64,000 bases of DNA from Paragordius varius (lineage: Eukaryota; Nematomorpha), in the NCBI GenBank assembly GCA_964247055.1, contig OZ176051.1, positions 9,486,001 to 9,550,000 on the forward strand, in the 5' to 3' direction. Shown here in pieces: positions 35,638 through 49,499 of the stretch. The translations under genes and the position numbers were made by a program. Every line of letters begins with the position of its first letter. The stretch's first letter is position 1. Below the pieces are notes generated by a model. The model was not told the DNA's origin, ran no database searches, and was given only the letters and a program-made list of their open reading frames with translations.

Positions 35638-36560
35638 TTAACATTTATTAGAGCACTTATGCATACACCCTGCTTTAAAACTTAATTGTAAATGTTTACA
35701 TAATGCAGCTAAACTAGCGGAAAATGGATGGTAGGGGATCAAAAAAGTTGGTAATAATTTTATAAAAAATTCCCAGAGGTAGAATTATAACGAGTTCCAC
35801 TGCAAAGCATATGTATTTAAACTAATTAAAAAGAGGGGGAGATCAATCAGCACTCCAATAACAACCAAAGACATACATGTAGCAATTTTAGTGGATAGGA
35901 AGCGGTAAACTATCAACTTGTAAATAATGTCACATAATATCTTGTCTCTAACTGGATAGTGTTGTCAGAATGTTGTTATTACTATAAAAACACATGTTGT
36001 AAAGAGAACGACGAAAATAAAGAGAAAAGCAGTTAAATTTGGACGATGACACACTGGATCCTTTGAAAACCAACTAAACATCCCACTTTGATAAAAAGAC
36101 AAAAACTGTTTGATGGGCAACAAATATTCATCAATGAGTAGGTGCTGAAGCTTAAAAATATATTTGCGTTTGCGATGTTACCAATTATATTCAGGTGGGA
36201 AAGTTTTGGGAATTTCTAACATATTTAAACATAATATGGTAAAACGGCAAAAATGGGGATCTAAAAATAATTTATGAATAGCTAAAAGCTTTGAGATAAT
36301 GGACATCGAAATGATAAATGCGATTAAAATTCTGAAAAAAAGTATTAAATTTTCAATTTGCGAATAGCATTTTTATCGCACATTAGATTAAATAAAATAA
36401 TAAACAATAGAGGAAAATTCAACTATATATTATTGTTTATATTATTATAAGCCTAATCCAAAACTTGAATATAGAACGAGATGGGTATTAAAATTATTGT
36501 AACCGAACAAATTGGTTCGAACCCAACGAAATATGTTTCTACGTTCGATACTATTTAAAT
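35638..36560 (-). CDS. F4: polytopic membrane protein, Cys-rich C-terminus
   Basis: The last three exons (35983-36150, 35792-35916, 35638-35713) join exactly in phase 0 and phase 2 without stops. They give 122 residues: LLIDEYLLPIKQ, a loop with DPVCHRPN, a helix AFLFIFVVLFTTCVFI, a second helix ATCMSLVVIGVLIDLPLFL, and the tail LSFKAGCMHKCSNKC. Upstream pieces include an exon with RILIAFIISMSIISKLLAIH and DPHFCRF (about 36180-36330), and near 36480-36530 one with FRWVRTNLFGYNN. I could not join these in phase, so the N-terminal half is provisional. The tail with CX3CX3C could be palmitoylated or metal-binding, which is inference. No family is recognised. This is the only F copy open through the last exons. 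Confidence 0.45.
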
Positions 36561-36662
36561 AAATTTTCTAATCGAGCAACTTCCCAAACAATTGGTAAAT
36601 GAAATAGCCTAGTACTAATTAATGATAAAATAAATTAGGGATTTTTTTCACAAAGGCTTACA

Positions 36663-36853
36663 GCAGTGGTTACAAAATATAAAGGGACGAAAAAAAAATA
36701 TCTTGTCGCAATGGTTAAGCACACACCATGTAATACCGATAAAATTTCATAGCTTTTTTGACACATTTGCAGATATTTATACTTAAAATAAACATTTAAA
36801 AATATAATAAATTTAAGGAGATTCCCTAGGGTCACGGTTGGAGTACCTCTGCT
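36663..36853 (+). mobile_element. hAT-like MITE, unit 4
   Basis: This is the counterpart of 18113-18302. The right end GTTGGAGTACCTCTG is intact; the left end has lost part of its TACTCAAC sequence. Confidence 0.55.
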
Positions 36854-37344
36854 AAAATGATTTTAATAATCCTAACCTAATTTAAAAATATCATATTTAC
36901 AAAAGGGCATCGTACGGCAGAACCGTGAAAATAAAACCGATAATACTCTCGCGTCAATAAATATTTCAGCTCAAAACATAAAATAGATATAAAATTGTAG
37001 GGCAAATCTAGACAACACCTAATAATATATTCTAAAAGTTAAATATTTTATTGACTGTGTTATTAAATTATTTTTGGAATATTAAAATTTTGAATTTATT
37101 TGATAAATCCAAAAACTTTCGCGGGCCGCAAATCGTTGCAGAAGACCGCGTGTAGGAGAGTGCTGGAAGATAAATGGACAATAAAAATCGCAATACTAGT
37201 GTTGGTTTGGTATGAGGCTTTAATTACCTCTTTAAATCAACGTTTTACTTATTCAAAGTTGTGGGCCCAAATAAGAATTAATTGCCTAAAATGTTTATTA
37301 TTTATTTGTTAATTTTTGAAAATCATCACAAAACGAGATAAGGA

Positions 37345-39864
37345 TTAGATGTTTTCTCTTATCATTAGTTTCAATTGATTATTAACTAGAGCGATTTGAT
37401 CACCGGCCGAAAGACGCAACTTACAAGAATTCGCTCTACATTCGATTGTATACGGAGACCGATTTTTAGCATACACAGTTATTCTTGTGGAATATTGGTT
37501 TGGTAAAAGGTGAGGCTTGATTTGGTCCCAGGTGCTTGCTTTATTATTCCATCTGATATCTAATATATCGGTAAAGGGTAATATATTACACATTAGTAAA
37601 AAACGCATATCATTGACATAAGAGGTTTGTTTATAAACATATAGTATGGGCAAAATTTATTCGAATGGTTATAATACTCGTATTCATCAATGACTAAAAA
37701 TCAAAAACTCATTTACGATTGTGTGAGTGTATGCATGGCGATATTTGTTTTCACTAATCAGTTAACATACTGTTGTTTGTTAAATTTTAATTTTACGCCA
37801 GTAAGTATTAACTAATGCCCAAACTACATTTTCCGAAAATAAAATACATGCTATATATAATTTTTTATCTAAATAATAAATAATTTAACAATATAATAAA
37901 ACTTTGTGTGACATATCGCGTATATTTATTCCCTATAGTGAACATCAAGTAAAAATACATTTTCGTTTATTTTTATTTGTAAATTATTTTTAATATTAAA
38001 GGGTTGATGTTAAGTTGCATTATATCATTAATTTCTTTTAATTTTTTTAAAAAAATAAGTACTTTTGGAAGCAGTTTGGCACTTTTGAGCTACCAATTTG
38101 ATTTCATGTAGAGAATCCGATTTTTTTAGATATATTTTGTCGTATTTGGATATTTCTTTTCTCGAACCACTTAGTATCAACTTATTATTGTCCATATAGG
38201 TTTTAAATTTAGTCAGGTATTCATAAGAAGGGCCAAGAATCTCAACATCTTTTATATTCCATCCAAGTGTTGAGAAACTAACTGTATTTTCACACTGATA
38301 GTATTTCCGAACACTTTTCGCTAAACATATTATATTAAATTAAGCCTAATTATTCTATAATAACGTGAGGTTTGCAGATTTTTAATAATTTTAGTAAAAA
38401 AATTTATATAACTCAGATTTTAATATACGTTAATAGAGTTTTCTGAGAGCACTAATACCCAATATGGAATTAATTTGACAAAAAGTTTGCAGCTCATGTT
38501 TTTTAATATTTACGATTAATAGGTATGTACCGGAATATTTGTTTTTTTTGCAATGGAAAAGATGTTAAATATTGAATAATATATAATTGTAATAAAAAAA
38601 TTAATAATTAAACTTACTTAAACTTTTGGGCATATATTTAAAGTTTCCAGCTTTGTCCCACGTTCCTGGATAAATAATACATAGTTTTAAGTTATTTTTC
38701 TAGTTTATAACAAAAAGGAGAATTGCATAAAGAATTTTGAGAGCATTAACACACTCGCCTTCGAGCATTCAGTGTGATGATGGAAAAATTATACATTTAA
38801 TTATAAATATATATGAAATGTAAAAATAAATAATGAAAACCATCAAATTTAATCATCCATCTTCTATATGTATATTGATTCACGAAAAGGACTAAAAATT
38901 CATTATGAATCGCTGTTATATTAGCTTGAATAGAGCCGTTGGATATTTGATAAATTCTACCAGGACTATAAAGGTTTAATTCACAAGTTTTGGCTAAATT
39001 TGGGTCATTGAACAAATCAGAACAATTTTCCTCAAATATAAATCGTCCATTGGCTCTTGTAATCCGTCAAAGGGTAGAAAATTTCAAAATAAAGGTTAAG
39101 TTCTTTACCATCTATGTTAATGGTCCAAAGTCCAGCATAATCACATTTACCAGGTATATTAATTATTAATTTTGTTTTGTTTGACACTTGAAAAGGCATT
39201 TCTTTTCCATATTTGGTAGTTATTTGAATGGTAGGGGGTGTTTTTGAATTTTTAAGAGGTTGCCAAAACTCAGCTATATCGATTTCATACTTTTTGATCT
39301 TATTTGGTGATACTATGCCCCCTGTAATTACTAAAAATTGAAAAATTACTTTGCAAAATATATATGGAAAATATATATAAAATATCTATTGATATTTAAA
39401 TTGGGCAAAAAACGTAACATAGTGTGTAAAGATAACACATTGTTTATTATGATATTTAGCGAAAGGCGGTTATTACAAAATATATGCATCTTTCGCCTAT
39501 GAATCATACGTAAAAAATTAACACTTGCACAATGTAAGAGTATTATAATATTAAATTTATTACCTTGAAGAGAAATATTTCCATGCCTTATTGTCACACC
39601 ATTTTTCAAAACGGAATAAGGGCCATCAACTAAATTCAATTTAGGCGCTATCTCTTGATCAAGAAATTGTGAATAATTAACATTAGGGTAGTAAAATGTT
39701 CCAAACGCAAAATTGACAGTTATGTTAGCTCGACCTTGATACTCATCAAGAAGTTGATAATAATATTCTTGACCAAATGAAACCAAAATGTCATCGGGAT
39801 TTGGTTGCTCCTGAGCTAATGTACTGTAGAACCCAAATAGGAATAAAATTGGTAGTAAAACCAT
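37345..39864 (-). pseudogene. A4: secreted-protein gene, broken copy
   Basis: Exon 1 (39564-39864) is intact, with a signal peptide ending STLA. Exon 2 (about 38840-39318) has the same 2-nt loss as A2 near 39048, which shifts the frame after TDYKS; the older frame resumes as FNDPNLAKTCEL. Exon 3 is near 38619-38668. Exon 4 (38009-38325) loses 5 nt near its end, removing the stop used in A1. Exon 5 (37345-37690) is open. The lesion shared with A2 suggests A2 and A4 are closest relatives. Confidence 0.75.
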
Positions 39865-41074
39865 TTCATAAAATTAATAGCTTTGATATAATTCTTGGAG
39901 GTCTTATATAGAAATGCTTTAAAATAAAATGGGCCCTACATATTAAAGGAGATAAAGCAAATATTATTGAAATTTGGCAATGTATAATGATATTGCAGGC
40001 TACTAAATAAATATTTTTAATTTATTTTGGACCAAAAACCTAATTTTTATGTATTTCGACAAAAACATTATGTAAAACTCGTGTCTAATACATTAGTTTT
40101 GTAAAATGTCAATATTTGCAATAAACCAAAACAACTTTACTGACAGTTATTACGGTAAAAAAATAAATTAAAGTGTATTTGATCTGGCTAAGCTTACAAT
40201 CTCAAATCTGGTTTAAACACGATCGCCAATTTTAAATTATATAACTCAAAGTTTGTATTATAGTTAATTTATTATATATAAAAAAGGAATTAACTGTATA
40301 ATTTTAAGTGATTTCAAGAGCATGAAACGGAATCTTATAGAAGGTTCACGACAAAATAATTAATTTTGCGAAAAGAAAATATAGAGATACACTGGTAGTT
40401 TTTCATTAAATAATGCCAACAACTATATCTTTATTTTTATTAAATACCAATAAAATGCCAAAAATTTACCTATATGTCGTATTAATTATTAGCTTTTAAC
40501 AAATATTTTAAATAACCTACTTACAAAAGTTTTTGAGCCAACCCACAATTTAGTTACAATTCGGAATGTTTTCAACTTTAAGCGATTATAATTTAAGAAA
40601 TTAGGAACTTATATATAATTCGGCATATTACCTGATGATCAACATGAGCATATATAAATCAAATTCATTTTAAGTCTAAATAGAATTATACTATTTATTC
40701 CAATTCAACACTTTTCTAACTAAACGCATATTTTATCAATTAAAGGCAGCAAAGTAACTTCCAAACGCAACATTATTTGTAGTTAAAAATTTTATTTAAG
40801 ACCTGAAATTCAGGTAACCATATTAAATGTAAAAAAATTCGTAATATAATTTGTTATATAATAAAAAATTGTCTTTAAATGCAAAAATAATGTTGCGAAA
40901 TGAAAAATTTGTCTTGCTTGAAAAATTTTATGGATTGGCGGGAGCTATGTTGTGTTATGACATTGTTAATTTTTACCTAATAGTTAACCTGGTAATTATT
41001 TAATTTTGATGATAATGATTACATATTCTTTTTTCTTAAATGTAAACCATAGAATGTGATTTTTTAAAATACTA

Positions 41075-41640
41075 GCGTAAATCTCGTGCTGCTACGCGGG
41101 CTATTTGAAAAAAGGGACAATATGATCCACATATGTGGATTATTTCGAAACATTATATATTAGCTATGATCTCATAGGAATTTTAAAACAGCATTCATAC
41201 TAATATATTGTTTACTTGGGCGAAAAAAAAATGATTTTTGTGGACTTAATTTTTAAAAAAATGGCATTTTACGGGGGGAGCGGGTAAGAAGTTGGCCTAA
41301 ATTAAAAAAGCGAGACGACTATGTTCGGCGCAATCGAAAATAATTAAATAAATATCATATTTGAAAGAGAATTATCCAACACGTTCTCCGGAAAATTGTC
41401 TCAAAGACACAATTTTTGTGGACTTCTCTTTTCAAAAAAACCGTTTTTTAGACGGGGTGGGCCCGAACTGGGGGTCTAATTTAAAAAAAGGGCCAAGCTA
41501 TTGTCGGTATGATTATATTTTCGTCTGGAAAAAGATCACAAAGCCAGCATTTTCCATTTTTATAAATATAATAGATTTCGATATTGTGCCAAAAATAAAC
41601 ATATCTTTCTTTTATGGGATATTCATTCATCAAAAATAAA
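41075..41640 (-). mobile_element. Helitron-like repeat fragment, unit 4
   Basis: This is the counterpart of 3863-4440. The short open frame at 41361-41639 lies within it and is not a gene. Confidence 0.35.
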
Positions 41641-41712
41641 ATTGAATCGTTATCATTTTTAATGGCAAACGATATATTAATATCATCCTTTTATAATTTT
41701 CTCTAAAATGTT

Positions 41713-42253
41713 CTTAATTTCTATTTTTTGTGTCATAAGACTCACAATAAGCGTTAGCTTAAATATAAACTGGCTTATCGCTTTGCCTTCAAGGGTAATA
41801 GGCCTGTAAGTGTCGGGGGTCAATGATTTAGCCTTTAATGTCGGTATTTTAATTCGCATAAGTTATGATTCAAATTGCCAACAGACAGTACTATTCTCAT
41901 TATTGTTTATTGTAAAAAAAATTTAAATACCAATTTCTGATATCAATCTAATTTTTTTTAGATTTTATGCCAAATAGCAAGACAATTTTTTTATGCTACT
42001 TTTATAAAAGAGTTACAAAAAATTTATAAATCAATAATGAAAAACGTTATATATAACGCCGCCCTCTAGTACCTTGCACAAAGAGTCTGGGGATTTTTTA
42101 TGCTAACACACATTTTGTTCCCTTAACCACTCATATGCAACATCAAACTTTAATTTCTAGTGTAATAACTTTACATTTTAACTTAAGTTAAAAAAAATAA
42201 ATTTATCCATTTGCAACATAACAATATTTTACCTATTATTTCATCTTTTACTT
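41713..42253. mobile_element. Unit-4-specific insertion of about 540 bp
   Basis: Unit 1 passes directly from ATGTTCT to TTACGATATACC near 4490; unit 4 has about 540 bp between the same sequences. The insert has no coding potential that I can see and no clear inverted ends, so its class is unknown. Confidence 0.5.
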
Positions 42254-42339
42254 ACGATATACCAATATTGAGGGCCAAATAACTTAATGACAATAAAAAC
42301 ATTAACACATTTTTCATTCTATAATATTGATGATGTTAG

Positions 42340-43830
42340 ATTTCTCTTAGTTTATGTACAAACTCTGGGGCAGTTGAGACGATTCGACCATATTGTAAGA
42401 TATCTGTGCAAGTTTTTGGATTAAATGTGGTGTTATATTTTTAATCTAATCTAAATATCGTAGCTTAAGCCTTCCAAGTTTCCTAGCCCCTTCAACTGGG
42501 CCTAAAATGGTCGCTTTTTCTAAGTTATCGGCTCTCATCACATGTCCGTAAACTCTGTGCTGAAAGGCATGAATTTTTTGATGAAGGTTAGTTTGGGTTT
42601 AATATGTACTAATATTTTATATTGTATCTTTTGCTCCCATTCTATACCAATATATCTATAGGTCCATAACTCAAACGCTTTTATTTTCTTGCAAATGACT
42701 TACAGCTTTGGTGCATTACTGGAAAACTTATTGATCTATTACACGCTTTTTGATGGAATTGGGAATTTTTTTGGAGAATGGATTAAAGTATGATTATTGC
42801 ATTTTCTGCCATTGCAGCTCTCCTGGTACTGCTGGTTGTAGAGGTGCCACTTATTAAAATAGTAGATCTGAGGTAAGTTAAGTTGTTCTGAATGTTTTGT
42901 TCTTAAAATTCACAGTAAGTCCTCTTTTGTTGGGATAAGAATTGTTGCGTCATCAGCGAAACGCAAGTTATTGATTGTCTCGCCTTCTATTATGATGCCT
43001 GCTGAGTCATTTCTATTATTTTTGTGATGTCAGTAAGTTAAATAGCGAAGGTGATAGTGTACATCCTTGTCTGACCCTTATTTGTCTATTTATTGTTTGG
43101 CTGGGGCTTGCTGAAACTCGTATAAATGCTTTTTCATTTGAAGATTGTTGAGATTTAATAATGTGCAGGGAAAATCCGCTTCACCCATAGTTTTTCATAG
43201 ACCACCCTATCAAAGCCTTGGAGTAGTTCAGGAAGGAAAATATTTTTGTTGTATACATTTGCTTGTTCTATTATGCGTTTTATATTAGAGATGTGGTCTC
43301 GACAACTTTGAGTCGGAAACCAGCCTGTTTATTAGATATGGAGTTTCTGTACCAATTCTCTATGCTCATTTGGATTATTTGACAAGTATTATGTGTTTGT
43401 GAGGTATGATAATTCTGTAATGATCGCAATCTTTTCCTTGACATTTTCATATATATTGGTATGAAGAATGATTTAGTCCAGTCTTTTAGCCATCTACAAT
43501 TTCTTTTGGCCTAACTTGGTTATTATGTCAGTTAGTTTTAAGACTTCTTTCGAAATGCTTCCATCCTGGAGTTCTGTTCTTAACGATTAGCAATCCCGTA
43601 TCAATATCTGTTTGAGTTATGCTGGGTTCTGTTAAATGTGGAATAATTTGTGTTGTATTTGTTTTAAACATTTGCAATGTATTCCTTGTTACTTCTTGTT
43701 GTTGGTTAGGTGATTCCTTCAATGTGATTTATTTGTGATTTTTTGGGTTTATAATGTATTCATATAGGGAGATGCTCCTTTAGACAATTCGTTTCAATTT
43801 TGTGGCAAGTATTTAATGCCTGTAAATGTA
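42340..43830 (-). pseudogene. Degenerate LINE reverse transcriptase, B block copy 2
   Basis: This is the paralogue of 4600-6055, with the same VRQGCTLSPSLFNL and LRFADD pieces in broken frames. A 64-residue open frame at 43528-43722 is part of this relic. Its right end, near 43830, is where the 5.2-kb unit-4 insertion starts. Confidence 0.65.
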
Positions 43831-44149
43831 GTAATTTTATTTGTTTTTGAATATGCAATTGAGTGTTTTATATTCGTAAGAGTTTGAGCGTTGTTTGGCC
43901 AATTTTTTCTTTTCTGCAATCAAACACAGTTGGCTTAGTTGTTTTTTTTCAGATTTTGTTTTTAAGTTGTTCTTTGCAATTTTTACTATAATTTTTTTAG
44001 CTTACTATTAGGTTACACGTATATTTGTATGTATCATGCAAAGTCATAAATTATCCTTAATTTATAATTGTGTTATTTTATCTCATGTAAATTACCTTCA
44101 TAGAAAATCGTATATATCTAACCCGATTTTTCTAATAAATGTATTATCA

Positions 44150-45690
44150 TTATCTTATACTATCACTATGATCTAACTTAACAAACAGTTACCACATCAC
44201 TGTTGGTATTAGTTAACATTTATTCACAAAAAATATATTGAATTGTACATTGACATCATTTTATTTTACAAAATTAATAAAGCACTAGGCAGCAAATGTT
44301 AGGGGTTTTCAGTGATAGTTGGGACAGCGGAGATTGTTTATTGGACATAATATTACATAAACATATAAATTTATTTTGATTTAGATCGTGTTTGGTTTAG
44401 CCACGAAAAATAATATTTATTTAGTATTTCCGTTCAGTTCAAACAAGTTGTTTTCGTTTAAGGCAAAAATTGGAATTTTTTTACTAAACTTAGACTCTTT
44501 TGTCAACCTTAATATAGAAAATTTAAGCTTTGGTCTATTATTTAATAATATATTTTTAGTAGGTTGCCAAATTTAATAATTATTTATCTCAACTGTATAT
44601 TTAATTTTTGAATGCTCTAAACTACCACTTACTCCTATTGAATATGTTATTGAATTCAGCAAAATTTTAAGATATATAGACATAATGCCAAGAAAGAAAG
44701 ATTAACTAGAAATTCAGTAGCTAAAATAACTGTCAATTTAGCTTATGGAAATTTACTTACGATAATATACAATTTTTTCAAAAGCTAATTAACTAAATAA
44801 TACCTGTAGTAATTACTATCAAAAGCAAATTATATAATTTGATTGCAACTATGTATATCTAGGGCAGGGGTGAAATACAAATAGCTTCGCGGACGGCATG
44901 CTTGCATCAAAGATTTGACGGGCCGAACAAAATATCTGGGCATTAATAAAAAGTTTATTGAATTTAAAACATAAGAGTGCACAAATCACTGTTTATTTTA
45001 ACAATTTTAGCTAGATCATGCCAAATTTTTGAGAAGATTTTTTTAAGAAAATCAATGCTTAGATCTCTTAAAATGTAATTGAAATTAAACTCCATAAATA
45101 TTTTGGAAGGGACATGCGGCCTTGTTAGATACTTCTGAATTAGGTTAATCATAGTGATCACATATTAGACTACTTTTTAATCGAGGTGAAATATTTTATT
45201 ATATGATTAATTTTATTTTTGTATTACTTATGTATTAATACGACCGTTTGTGATGCGCCTCTTACACATAAATTTACACTATTAAACACTATAAAACAAC
45301 AATCAAATATTTTTTTTAAATCAAAATAAGTTGCCAAATAATTCTTTAGTATTTTTAACAATTAAACATATATTTTCTAGAATGCCCAATAACCTTTTAG
45401 TGTTTACATTCAAACATATATTTTCAACAATGAAATAATTTTACCAACAATCGAATTATATTGCCCAATAATATTTTAGTGTTTCCAATAATTAAACATA
45501 TTTTTACAAAAATCAAATAATTTCTCCAACAATCTAAATTTTTTGCCCAGTAAATTTATGGTGTTGCGAGTGATAAAAATTAAAATTTAACAAAAAATGT
45601 TTTTTAACTTGTAAAATTATTGGTATAAAAAAATAACATTCATCGTAGATAAATATTTCATAAAATCTTCTGGTTCGGAAAGACTGTGTA
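44150..45690. repeat. G segment, second copy
   Basis: It is the reverse-orientation match of 22866-24450. At 44863 a hAT-like end (CAGGGGTGAAATACAAATAG, then GCGGACGGCATGC and GACGGGCC) starts a segment that also holds a weak frame at 44964-45161 with YLTRPHVPSKIF. That piece might be a remnant of a transposase. Confidence 0.6.
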
Positions 45691-45699
45691 TACAAGCAA

Positions 45700-46840
45700 T
45701 TCCGATCATAATATATATATTTATAAAAATGGAAAATGCTGGCTTTGTGATCTGTTTCCGGAAAACCGGTAGACTCATTAAAAGCCAAGCGTCAAAAATA
45801 TTTAATCATTAATGAATGCCCCACCCTATAAAAAACGGGTTTTTCTGAAAACACAAGTCCAGAAAAATCGTGTCTTTGAGACATATTATGGAAAACGTGT
45901 TGGAATATTCGATTTCAAATATAATTATTTTAACTTTTTTCCATTGCTTCGAAACTACTCAGCTTACTTTTTTAATTTAGGCTCTCTTTTTACCCGTTCC
46001 CCCAGTAAAATGCCATTTTTTTCAAAAAAAACTAAATAATTTTTTGCCCAGGGTATGAGACCGTTAAAATTTACTGAGGATTCTAGTTATTCTCTGTCAA
46101 AAGGAAAAAATTTAATCTTGCGTTTAATATTGGCTGCTGGGTAAACAGATAGCCGCTAAAACTGCGCCACTATATAGAAATTGCGTTGTTGGAGCTAATT
46201 TACAAAAAATTTATAAAGCCATATGCTAATATTACTCCTAGCTAGGTAATAATTAAGGTCGGGTTATTTTATTAGCCGTTAATAGGGGGCCTTTATGCCC
46301 TAAAATGCCATCATATAACGATTATTTAGTGTTGAGGTATTTTTTCGAATAACCCATGAGACGATGGTATCAAAGATGATTCCGAATATTCGCCCTATAA
46401 AGGCAAATGGGTAGGGGTCTATCGGTTAAAAACTGATACGCCACACAAAACAGGCGGAGTTTTGGAGCTAATTTTCACAAAACTTAAGAAGCTACACGAG
46501 AGTAAACGCCTTTCTGGAAAATTTGTATAATATCATTTTTTCCTTTAAAAAGGGACCACAAATGATTCACTTTTTACATCCCTTGATCCCAGCTCTATCA
46601 CAATTTAAATCCATTGATAGCTGAATATTCAATAAGGGACAGATTTAATATGGTCAATTTCAAGTAAACAATATTTCAGCCTATGCAAAATCCCTTAAAA
46701 GAATAATTGAAGACATTCTTTTTATTAAATATGTTTATTATTATTATTTTATCTGCATTAACTCTATTTATTGCAAATTATTAAGAATAATTATCGGTGA
46801 GACGACGCCACACCGAAGCGTGACAGGGCCAGCTAGTATC
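45700..46840 (+). mobile_element. Helitron-like element ending in CTAG
   Basis: The first 340 bp match, in reverse, the repeat at 3863-4440. It ends CGTGACAGGGCCAGCTAG followed by T. Inside are two related stretches (near 46190 and 46475) sharing TTGGAGCTAATTT. No helicase is encoded. Confidence 0.35.
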
Positions 46841-47530
46841 TCGTATAAATTTACTATGAATCAGAAAATGTTAAAGAAATTTATAAAAAATGTAGATCAT
46901 TTTCTCAATCTCTCGAAAATCCTGATAAATATTATCAACAAAATTTCTAAGTGTTATTTCGAAGAATCTATTATTTTTCTTTTTTTATTTGTCGGGGTCG
47001 TTAACAAACTCGCAATCATAAATGGGGTCGGGAACGTCAAAAGTTGAAGAAGCCATGATGTAATCATTTGTAATTTAGTAGGATTTATAAACTCATATTT
47101 AAAAAATTATATTGAAATATTGAAATTCAATCAATACATAAAAATATTTCCCAATTTTTAATATTTTGTTATGGTTTCATGATAGAATTCAGGGTAAAAA
47201 TCCGATCAGTTGCTTGTGTGATTTAAACTCAATTATAACTGTTCATGCAATTAGGATTTCGATTTATGTTACCCTTATCTTTATGGTAATATAATTGTAA
47301 CCAATATAGCCTGATTAACAAAAAATATTTCATTATATTTTTTTTGAATTTTTTAACCTAATAATATTAATAAATGTTGCCGATCAATAATAAGATTTAT
47401 TCGAATGAATTAATGGTATTTTTTGTTTATTTATTTATGATATTAGGTAAGGTTTTATATTATTTTGAATACGTAAGGTATTAAAAATAGTTTTAATAAA
47501 ATTAAAGTTCAAATGAGTCATCTATATAAT
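46840..47530. other. Non-coding stretch with half foldback sequence
   Basis: No gene is supported. 47120-47470 is an inverted, diverged relative of one arm and the right flank of the foldback element at 28793-29360. Confidence 0.5.
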
Positions 47531-48782
47531 ACACTGTGTGCAAAAAAGAGGGTTAATTTTTTTTAAGAAAAAATTTTTTTATGAGATGGCTTATGACCAG
47601 CGAATTGCAAAATTTTTTATCTGTTGACGACCTAGTTTTTGAAATATTAAGAGAAAATCAAAGGGCAAAAAGTGAAATTAAGGATAATTAAGGATAATTC
47701 AAAAAATAATCATAAAACTTGTTATATAATGGTTTATTTTCATTTTAAGCGATATTTTCAATAGATAAATAGCCTAAAATCATATAGTTAGGGTTACTAT
47801 AATATCTCAGCTCAAGGCGTTTACTTTTAACACACTTAGAGGACAAAAAATATTTTATGAAACTATATTAATATGACTTTTTTTTAAATATTTACAAGCT
47901 AAACTCACTATAAAAATGTTAAAATTTATATTTTATTCAGCAAAAAAACTTATATATCAAAATAAAACCAAAATATATTGTTTTTTATTTTTTCATTTTT
48001 TTGTCATCTGGTTTATGAGTGTATAAATTTATACTGTTTTATTTTGGAATCTTACATGAGTGGGAATCAATAAGTATTTTATTTATGCAAAACAAGATTT
48101 AAAAGTAAAATATCAACCAAAAATCCTTACAAATCCAACAACTCTGTTTTAAGACATATTAATATTTTTATTGGAATTTGTACGGATTGTTGGTTGATAT
48201 TCCACTACTTTTAAATCCCTTGCATAAATATATATATTTTATGATTCGTACTCATGTATACAAAATAAAACCGTATAAATTTTCATACACTCATAAACCA
48301 GATGACAAAAAATGTAAAAATAAAAACAATATTTTTTGGTTTTATTTTGATATATAGTTTTTGTACTGAATGAATTATGGATGTTAAGATTTTAATGTTT
48401 AGCTAAATAATTTAAAAATATTATTTTAATATATTTTTTATAAAAAAAATTTGTCTTGTGAGTGTTTTAAAAGAAAAACGCCATCTTTTGAGCTGAAAAT
48501 TTTAGAAACCCTAAATATGATTTTACCCTATATATATATATATATATATTGAAAACATATCTTAAACTGATAATAAACCATAATATTTCAAATTTTATCA
48601 CTATTTTTTGAAATATACTTAATTATCCCTAAATTTCAATTTTTGCCCGATTTCGATTTTCTCTCAATATTTCAAAAACTAGGTTGTCAACAAATTATAA
48701 ATTTTGCGGCAAATGAATACGCTGGTCATAAGCTCTCATAAAAAAAAATTTTCATTAAAAATTTTTTTGCATGCAGTCATAT
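47531..48782. mobile_element. 1.25-kb palindromic element with mariner-like ends
   Basis: Two arms of about 600 bp (47531-48138 and 48171-48782) are inverted copies around a 32-nt centre. The outer ends read CACTGTGTGCAAAAAA on the left and, inverted, GACTGCATGCAAAAAA on the right, each next to TA, as in Tc1/mariner-type MITEs. Arms have diverged by scattered substitutions and small indels. There is no coding capacity. Confidence 0.75.
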
Positions 48783-49499
48783 ACATCCGCTATTTTTCAT
48801 TTTATATTTCTCCTCTGATTTTTAAACAACCATTGCTCTACTCCTCATTTTCTTCATTTTAATGGTTTTAATATTTATAATAACATTTCCTTTAATTTTT
48901 AGAGTTTTTCTAACAAAAAATATTTCTAAAATAAAATGGCTTGTGAATACATCATTTTTATTAATTAAATGGTGATATGAACACCCAACCAATTAATTTT
49001 ACATATAGCTGCAAGAAATTTTGTATGTAGCATTTTATCAAAAAAACTTTGATGTCACATAGCATATATTAAAAATTGGTACCATGCAATCTCGCCATTT
49101 TTGCGTTTATTCAAAAAGATAGCCTATTTTAAAGGGGTTAAAATTTTATATTAATAATAATATTTCATATTTAAATATTTATATATGATTTTTTTGTAAT
49201 GAACATCTAGTTTTTAACCAAAAAATATATTTAGCATAAAGTGGGCCTATTTTGCCATTTTTCGATCAAAAGTATAATTATTTAAAAAGATGTGCCCAAA
49301 ACCTAAAGGATTTTTAAAGTCCTGATTATATCAGATTATATATTTCATCAGGATTATTTTAGACCGCCCGATTCACTCTGTGCATATGAAATAAATATAC
49401 TGTAAGCATGGAATAATTAATATAAAATATAATGTCTTTCAATATTTATTTATTTTAAAGAACCATTTATATCAACTTAAAGTATTTTTAGAGATCTGA

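Larger units (their letters stand above)
43830..49040. repeat. 5.2-kb insertion between B and C blocks of unit 4
   Basis: In unit 1 the B block (ATTTAATGCCTGTA near 6070) runs directly into TTTGATGTCACATAGC. In unit 4 about 5.2 kb separates them. The insert contains 300 bp with nothing recognised, the inverted G segment, a Helitron-like element, a half foldback sequence and a 1.25-kb palindrome. It is a mosaic of mobile DNA, and I see no cellular gene in it. Confidence 0.65.
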
